7,085 nt of DNA, from NCBI GenBank assembly GCA_007117945.1, contig SKTN01000232.1, positions 1 through 7,085 on the forward strand, written 5' to 3'. Below the pieces are notes generated by a model, which saw only the letters and a list, made by a program, of their open reading frames with translations, made no database searches and had not been told where the DNA came from. Both the position numbers and the translations under genes were made by a program. Below, one piece after another: positions 5,952 to 7,085 of this stretch; position 1 is the stretch's first letter; the number at the start of each line of letters is the position of its first letter. The stretch comes from Nitriliruptoraceae bacterium. Lineage in GTDB: Bacteria; Actinomycetota; Nitriliruptoria; Nitriliruptorales; Nitriliruptoraceae.

Positions 5952-7061
5952 ATGGAGCAGAACGTGATCGTGCGCCCACTCCTGGTTCGCACCGCCCTGT
6001 TGTTGGCCGTGGCGCTCCTGCTGGTGGCCTGCGGTGAGGGGAAGGACCTGGCGGGTCCCACAGCCGCCCCCGAGGCGGAGGAGCCCGAGCCGGAGCCCGA
6101 ACCGGAGCCGGAACCCGAACCGGAGCCGGAACCGGAGCCCGGTCCCTTCTCCCCGCTGACGGGTGAGGAGATCGATGAGGAACTCCTCGATCGGCCGATG
6201 CTGCTCGTCAAGGTCGACAACGCACCCCAGGCCCAACCGCAGACGGGCCTCGAGGCTGCCGACGTGGTGTTCGAGGAGCGCGTGGAGGCCGGCATCACCC
6301 GCTTCCTCGCCGTCTTCCACTCCGAGCTACCCGACACCGTCGGCCCGATCCGCTCCGCCCGGCCCGTGGACGCCCAGCTGATGGCCGGCTACGGGCGTGC
6401 CGGCTTCGCCTTCTCCGGCGCCCGGAACGACGTCCAGCCGTTGCTGCGCGACACACCCGCGATCCTGACCACCGAGGGGCGGCGCGGTTTCTCCCGTGAC
6501 GGTTCGCGACGTGCACCCTTCAACCTCTACATCGACCCGTCCGCCACCCTGCAGGAGGTCCGTGAGCGCGGCGCGGAACCCTTCGATGACGTGCGGTGGG
6601 CCTTCGACGAGACGCCCCCGGGTGGGGCGCTGGAGTGTCCCGAGGATGCCGAGGAGTGCACCGATCCCGGCGAACGGATCCGCGTCGACATCTCCTCGGG
6701 CTACGACACCGCCTTCTCCTACGACGCCGACGCCGGTCTCTACCGCCGTTCCCAGAACGGCCAGGCCACCACCGTGACCGGGGAGGATGAGGTGGGGGCG
6801 GCCAACGTGCTGGTCCTGGACACCCGCTTCTACTTCTCCGGTCCGAACTGCTACGGCGATCCCTGCCCGGAGACCGACGTGGTGACCGAGGCCGCTGATG
6901 CCCTGGTGCTGCGCGACGGCAAGCGCTACGAGGCCAGCTACAGCAAGCCCAGCCAGGAGAGCCCCATCGAGGTGTTCGACGCCGAGGGTCGGCCCTTCCC
7001 CCTCAAGCCCGGCCCGACCTGGGTGCTCCTGCCCGACGGCCTGCCGGGCGTCACCCGGTGA
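5952..7061 (+). CDS. DUF3048 (YerB-like) lipoprotein with Glu-Pro linker
   Basis: A 369-residue exported lipoprotein. The N-terminus has two arginines, a hydrophobic core (about 14-25) and a lipobox LVAC with C27 as the lipidated residue. A linker of ten Glu-Pro dipeptides (44-63) follows, then the DUF3048 domain from about residue 67: PLTG (68-71), LVKVDNAPQAQPQTGLEAAD (85-104), ITRFLAVF (115-122) and GPIRSARPVD (131-140), all typical of B. subtilis YerB-type proteins. The family's function is unknown. It is anchored outside the membrane and may sit in the cell wall through the stiff linker (inference). Four cysteines in the C-terminal half (C229, C236, C300, C305) could form disulfides. Length is normal for the family and the protein looks complete. 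The ATG at 5952 has only a distant Shine-Dalgarno; the GTG at 5964 has GGAG 6 nt before it and also gives a full signal peptide, so the true start may be 5964. The gene appears to have its own promoter. Confidence 0.93.
   Translation: MEQNVIVRPLLVRTALLLAVALLLVACGEGKDLAGPTAAPEAEEPEPEPEPEPEPEPEPEPEPGPFSPLTGEEIDEELLDRPMLLVKVDNAPQAQPQTGLEAADVVFEERVEAGITRFLAVFHSELPDTVGPIRSARPVDAQLMAGYGRAGFAFSGARNDVQPLLRDTPAILTTEGRRGFSRDGSRRAPFNLYIDPSATLQEVRERGAEPFDDVRWAFDETPPGGALECPEDAEECTDPGERIRVDISSGYDTAFSYDADAGLYRRSQNGQATTVTGEDEVGAANVLVLDTRFYFSGPNCYGDPCPETDVVTEAADALVLRDGKRYEASYSKPSQESPIEVFDAEGRPFPLKPGPTWVLLPDGLPGVTR
5954..5957 (+). promoter_or_regulatory. Ribosome binding site favouring GTG 5964 as the lipoprotein start
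   Basis: GGAG sits 6 nt before the in-frame GTG at 5964, an ideal spacing. The ATG at 5952 has its nearest GGAG (5934-5937) 14 nt away and possibly inside a hairpin loop. Starting at 5964 shortens the protein by four residues and leaves a 22-residue signal peptide before the lipobox cysteine. Confidence 0.5.
6081..6140 (+). repeat. Repeat tract encoding ten Glu-Pro dipeptides
   Basis: Ten GAR-CCS dipeptide codons encode an extended (EP)10 linker just after the lipobox. Codons are mixed (GAG/GAA, CCC/CCG). Within the tract an 18-bp unit at 6099-6116 is repeated at 6117-6134 with one mismatch, which points to duplication of 6-residue blocks as well as drift. Such linkers typically hold a domain away from the membrane. 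Confidence 0.9.
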
Positions 7062-7085
7062 GATCGTCGTGCGGGCCGGGCCGGG

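Noticed and set aside
4518..6320. Long minus-strand open frame (about 600 codons) opposite the acyltransferase, pimA and the lipoprotein
   Set aside because: It spans three well-supported plus-strand genes, its translation is Arg/Gly/His-rich with no recognisable domain, and long antisense frames are expected in DNA with G/C-biased third positions.
7058..7085. GTGA overlap at the lipoprotein stop as the start of another gene
   Set aside because: It copies the GTGA overlaps earlier in the window, but only nine codons are visible and there is no recognisable protein, so it cannot be supported.

Overview
The window is a dense, all-forward-strand segment of a very GC-rich bacterial chromosome (about 70% G+C by eye, with strong third-position G/C). 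The gene order identifies a high-GC Actinomycetota. In Mycobacterium tuberculosis the run thrS - HIT protein (Rv2613c) - pgsA1 - Rv2611c acyltransferase - pimA is contiguous, and the same five genes occur here in the same order. The sequences are clearly divergent from mycobacteria (different linkers and termini, and no lysine cluster in PimA). A deep-branching actinobacterial lineage, such as the Nitriliruptoria/Euzebyales area, is plausible, but that placement is inference.

Layout. Bases 1-1548 hold the 3' three quarters of thrS, cut by the window edge inside the editing domain. A DesVI/TylM1-type SAM methyltransferase (1551-2294) follows after 2 nt. An Ap4A-phosphorylase-like HIT protein (2291-2863) overlaps its stop by ATGA. 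These three look like one transcription unit. A short gap (2864-2944) carries a promoter-like TAGCCT box. Next come pgsA (phosphatidylinositol-phosphate synthase, 2945-3661), a PatA-type acyltransferase (3658-4695) and pimA (4692-5855), joined by two GTGA stop/start overlaps. A second gap (5856-5951) carries a near-copy of the same promoter box ahead of a DUF3048 (YerB-like) lipoprotein gene (5952-7061). The last 24 bases hold no complete feature. No stretch over 300 bases lacks a gene, and I see no RNA gene, mobile element or CRISPR.

How the genes fit together. PgsA makes phosphatidylinositol phosphate, which becomes phosphatidylinositol after dephosphorylation by an enzyme not seen here. 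PimA adds the first mannose at the cytoplasmic face, and the PatA-type enzyme acylates that mannose. This is the first part of the phosphatidylinositol-mannoside (PIM) pathway. Aminoacyl-tRNA synthetases can make Ap4A as a side product, and the HIT protein probably degrades it, which gives the upstream unit some logic. The methyltransferase is the member not present in the mycobacterial order and has no obvious partner.

The most unusual sequence signals are a perfect 12+12 bp inverted repeat inside the methyltransferase gene, two matched promoter-like boxes with the same distance to their start codons, and two independent in-frame 18-bp tandem duplications (one in the acyltransferase N-terminus, one in the Glu-Pro linker of the lipoprotein). 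I did not find a convincing previously undescribed multi-gene system. The locus is mainly housekeeping with an intruding methyltransferase.
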